From: Deltaproteobacteria bacterium
GTDB taxonomy: Bacteria > Desulfobacterota > Desulfarculia > Adiutricales > Adiutricaceae
NCBI GenBank assembly: GCA_031257955.1
Contig: JAIRNQ010000115.1
Span: forward strand, 1-7,620
Length of the DNA: 7,620 nt
Direction: 5' to 3'
This document shows positions 5,691-7,620 of the stretch, piece after piece. The position numbers and the translations under genes are program-made. The notes beneath the pieces are model-generated. The model was not told the origin of the DNA and searched no databases. It saw only the letters and a program-made list of their open reading frames with translations. Positions within the stretch are counted from its first letter, which is position 1; every line of letters starts with the position of its first letter.

Positions 5691-5695
5691 GAGTC

Positions 5696-5871
5696 AACAC
5701 TGTCCTTGCCTAAGAGATAGACCTTAGTTCGAAACGCGGCCAAAATCTTTCATAACTAGAATTGCTAGAGATCAAGGCAGGCTTTGGTGTATGTTTTTTC
5801 TTTGTAATCGTAAAGTTTAGTCGTAATTTGGATATTTATTGGTCAATACGAAGACTTTGACGATTATTTGT
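5696..5871. other. AT-rich sequence downstream of the corrinoid gene, no gene seen
   Basis: Contains only weak inverted repeats, such as CTAAG/CTTAG (about 5711-5729) and CTAG/CTAG around AATTG. No terminator with a T-run was recognised after the corrinoid stop codon at 5872. A TTGACC hexamer occurs on the minus strand but without a matching -10 box. Confidence 0.35.
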
Positions 5872-6495
5872 TTAGCCTAAAGAATTTAGGTAGGTTACGT
5901 TGGTCATGGCGTCATTGGCGAAGACGTCAGCGCCAACATATTTGAGTATATGTTCATCAATCTGGGAGCCGCCCAACAAAATCTTGACCCCGTCACGAAG
6001 TCCGGCTTCCTTAAGGCCGTCAACCACGGCCTTCATCGGATCGTAGGCCAAGGTAAGTAAGCCTGATAAGCCCAAGAGTATGGGTTTATAGTTTTTGACT
6101 TCTTCAATGAGGGCGGAGGTCTTAACGTCCTCGCCCAAGTTTTTGACTTCGTAGCCAGCCAATTCCATGATAGTTCCGGCGATATTTTTGCCTATGTCAT
6201 GGATGTCGCCTTCGACTGTAGCGATCAGGACCCGACCTTTGGAGGAGCCCCCAGAGGTGACCCCTTTTAGGAAGGGCTTGATTTTGTCGCTACCAGCGGT
6301 CATCATCTCCCCGGCTAAGATTAGCTCGCTGACAAAGTACTCTCCGGCTTCATACCTTTTACCAACCTCGGTCATTCCGGCCTGGTAAGCGTCTAAGATG
6401 GCCTTTGGGTCTCGGCCATCAGCCAGGTATTTGTCAGTCAGGGCTAACAGATCATCTTCAAGCATGTCGGCCATGGCGGTGGTGATTTTTTCCAT
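5872..6495 (-). CDS. Corrinoid (B12-binding) methyltransferase protein, complete
   Basis: Complete MtaC/MtbC/MttC-type corrinoid protein of 207 residues, the usual length, acting as methyl carrier in the cytoplasm. Residues 1 to about 80 are the helical cap domain, with GKRYEAGEYFVSELILAGEMM (45-65). A Gly/Ser linker (81-85) follows. The cobalamin domain has all three signatures: GDIHDIG with D97, H99 (lower cobalt ligand) and G102; S144-G-L146 in LGLSGLLTL; and G175-G176 in LLGGSQID. NLGEDV (119-124) is also typical. The start is ATG at 6495 with AGGAT 3 bases upstream, a modest site. It lies 93 bases after a UroD-family methyltransferase in the same direction and is probably co-transcribed with it as its partner. 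The substrate is unknown. Confidence 0.95.
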   Translation of the reverse strand: MEKITTAMADMLEDDLLALTDKYLADGRDPKAILDAYQAGMTEVGKRYEAGEYFVSELILAGEMMTAGSDKIKPFLKGVTSGGSSKGRVLIATVEGDIHDIGKNIAGTIMELAGYEVKNLGEDVKTSALIEEVKNYKPILLGLSGLLTLAYDPMKAVVDGLKEAGLRDGVKILLGGSQIDEHILKYVGADVFANDAMTNVTYLNSLG

Positions 6496-6518
6496 ATTAT
6501 CCTAAATATAAGTTTAAA

Positions 6519-6542
6519 GGGAGGCAGCCTAGGCCACCTCCC
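6519..6542 (-). promoter_or_regulatory. Intercistronic hairpin between methyltransferase and corrinoid genes
   Basis: GGGAGG (6519-6524) pairs with CCTCCC (6537-6542) around a 12-base loop. The stem extends outward through TTTAA (6513-6517) with TTAAA (6547-6551) across an internal loop. On the minus strand the GC stem is followed by TTTAAACTT, a weak T-rich tail. It may reduce read-through or stabilise an mRNA end so that the two proteins are made in different amounts. Confidence 0.4.
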
Positions 6543-6567
6543 AAGCTTAAAGCCGATTAACTGGCAT

Positions 6568-6593
6568 GTTAGTCGGAGTTAGTTGGTGTTAGT
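6568..6593. repeat. GTTAGT triple repeat with 10-base period
   Basis: GTTAGT occurs at 6568, 6578 and 6588, exactly one helical turn apart. The third copy overlaps the methyltransferase stop codon (6589-6591). It may be chance or a small protein-binding array. Confidence 0.4.
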
Positions 6594-7620
6594 AGACCCC
6601 GTATTCACGGGTGAAGTCAAACATAGCTTTGACGTTTTCAGGTTTGGATTCGGTGAGATTGACTCCCGTATCCATTAAAAAACCACCGCCGACGGCGACT
6701 TCATCTATCAACCGTTTACAGTAAGCCCGGACTTGGTCCGGGGTTCCTGTAATCAGAAGAGAGACTGGGAGGTTGCCTCTCAGGCAGACCTTGTCCCTGG
6801 CCAGTTTTTTGGCTTTGAAGATATCGCTATTTTCGATGTGGAAGATACATTTTCCAGCCGGGACATCACGGATCATAACGGGCAGCCTTTGATCGCAGAC
6901 ACCTTCGACTAGTAAGTACGGAGAGATGCCTTCAGCGACCAAGCCTCGTATGAGTTCCAATAAAGTTGGCCAGTAAAATTTCTCGAACTGGGCCTGGCTC
7001 ATGAAGTTATCCATACATTTATGGAGCGGGATAAAGCAGATGGGAATCCCTGAAGTTTTACAGCCGCTGACCCCCAGATTTAGCATTGTTGGCAGAAGCT
7101 TTTCGCAGGCGGCTAGAAGCTTGTCTGGACACCTCCGGAGATCCATGAGCATACCTTTGATGCCCCGGAGGTAGTCACCAACGACATCTAGCGGGGCTTG
7201 GGTCATGGCCCCTTGGGCTTGGGGAAAACCTAGGTCGGCCAATTTTTGGTGCAAGGCCACAAACTCGCCGATCGTCTTGAAGGCTTCCTGAGCCGCGGCC
7301 GATAAGACCCTACCAACTTCTTGGTAGACCGGATCGGCCAAGGCCGCCCAAATGAAAGGAGTAAAAAAATAGTAGGTGGCCGAGATGTTGGGGAGTTGAG
7401 CCAGTGGTGCTAGGGCCCCGTAAACTTTGGGGAACATGTGGCGGAACATAAAGTCCGAAGGATCGGCGAGGAACCAGTCGTATTCGTCCGGCTTCATCAT
7501 TTCGGATTCAACAAACTGGTATGAGGCGTTCTCATCGAGGCCGTGTCCCGCCCATTTCAGTAGTTTGAAGTCCAGGATGGTATTGACACCGAATATGCCA
7601 TTGATAAAGTAAGGGGTATC
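6589..7620 (-). CDS. UroD-family corrinoid methyltransferase, N-terminus outside the window
   Basis: The frame is open to the right edge, giving 343 visible codons. Earlier ATG codons are not needed, because the 40 codons above 7500 already read as protein (DTPYFINGIFGVNT...). Fold and signatures are those of COG0407 methyltransferases related to uroporphyrinogen decarboxylase: DEYDWFLADPSDF near the start, IPICFIPLHKCMDNFMS, FEKFYWPTLLELI, EGISPYLLVEGVCDQR, CIFHIENSDIF, VCLRGNLPVSLLITGTPDQV, and a C-terminal GGGFLMDTGVNL. The His-x-Cys zinc motif of MtaA/MtbA is not present. The corresponding strand carries Glu-x-x-Cys (VEGVC), and a His lies 22 residues further on (FHIEN), so the metal site may be of the Glu/His type reported for some aromatic O-demethylase methyltransferases. 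The corrinoid gene at 5872-6495 follows. It is probably the substrate-side methyltransferase of that pair. It is only distantly similar to the protein at 2818-3927. Confidence 0.88.
   Translation of the reverse strand, partial: DTPYFINGIFGVNTILDFKLLKWAGHGLDENASYQFVESEMMKPDEYDWFLADPSDFMFRHMFPKVYGALAPLAQLPNISATYYFFTPFIWAALADPVYQEVGRVLSAAAQEAFKTIGEFVALHQKLADLGFPQAQGAMTQAPLDVVGDYLRGIKGMLMDLRRCPDKLLAACEKLLPTMLNLGVSGCKTSGIPICFIPLHKCMDNFMSQAQFEKFYWPTLLELIRGLVAEGISPYLLVEGVCDQRLPVMIRDVPAGKCIFHIENSDIFKAKKLARDKVCLRGNLPVSLLITGTPDQVRAYCKRLIDEVAVGGGFLMDTGVNLTESKPENVKAMFDFTREYGVY

Noticed and set aside
5480..5713. 77-codon plus-strand frame starting in repeat copy 2
   Set aside because: It is Arg/Pro-rich, driven by the GC palindromes, and has no ribosome binding site. 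All neighbouring genes lie on the other strand.

Overview
The window holds a one-directional block of minus-strand genes from a strict-anaerobe type of bacterium that uses corrinoid-dependent methyl transfer. It contains two vitamin-B12-binding corrinoid proteins of the MtaC/MtbC/MttC type, two uroporphyrinogen-decarboxylase-fold (UroD/MtaA-like) methyltransferases, a COG0523 (CobW-type) metallochaperone GTPase, a major-facilitator transporter, and a beta-keto-acid cleavage enzyme (BKACE, DUF849). This gene set is typical of Desulfobacterota (deltaproteobacterial) anaerobes and of acetogenic or syntrophic Firmicutes. The sequence alone does not decide between them. All supported genes read on the minus strand, so transcription runs from base 7620 towards base 1.

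Layout in transcription order. (1) 7620-6589: UroD-family methyltransferase whose N-terminus lies outside the window. (2) 6495-5872: complete corrinoid protein, 93 bases downstream, probably the partner of gene 1. (3) 5871-5268: a gene-free stretch of about 600 bases. It holds an AT-rich part, a dense GC-rich cluster of palindromes and hairpins (about 5540-5690), and two 37-base direct repeats that each contain a dyad. (4) 5267-4440: BKACE. (5) 4439-3928: about 510 gene-free bases with an AT-rich part, a plausible promoter, and a long leader with strong hairpins. (6) 3927-2818: second UroD-family protein. (7) 2648-1725: COG0523 GTPase. (8) 1720-530: MFS transporter, only 4 bases after gene 7 and probably translationally coupled to it. 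(9) Hairpin near 472-503, then an AT-rich promoter-like stretch. (10) 326-1: N-terminal half of a second corrinoid protein that runs off the left edge.

Functional reading. Methyltransferase 1 proteins load a methyl group from a methylated substrate onto the Co(I) corrinoid of the small corrinoid protein, and a second methyltransferase passes it to tetrahydrofolate or a thiol. Both UroD-like proteins here fit one of these roles. The transporter could import the methylated compound, the COG0523 GTPase could supply zinc or cobalt to the metalloproteins, and the BKACE could process a beta-keto acid made from the same compound. The dehydrocarnitine-to-betainyl-CoA reaction known for some BKACEs is an attractive but unproven parallel. 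No corrinoid reductive activase (RamA-like) and no regulator gene is present in the window.

The least ordinary parts are the two long non-coding stretches, the unusual metal-site signatures of the two UroD-like proteins, and the pairing of a BKACE with a corrinoid demethylation cluster.
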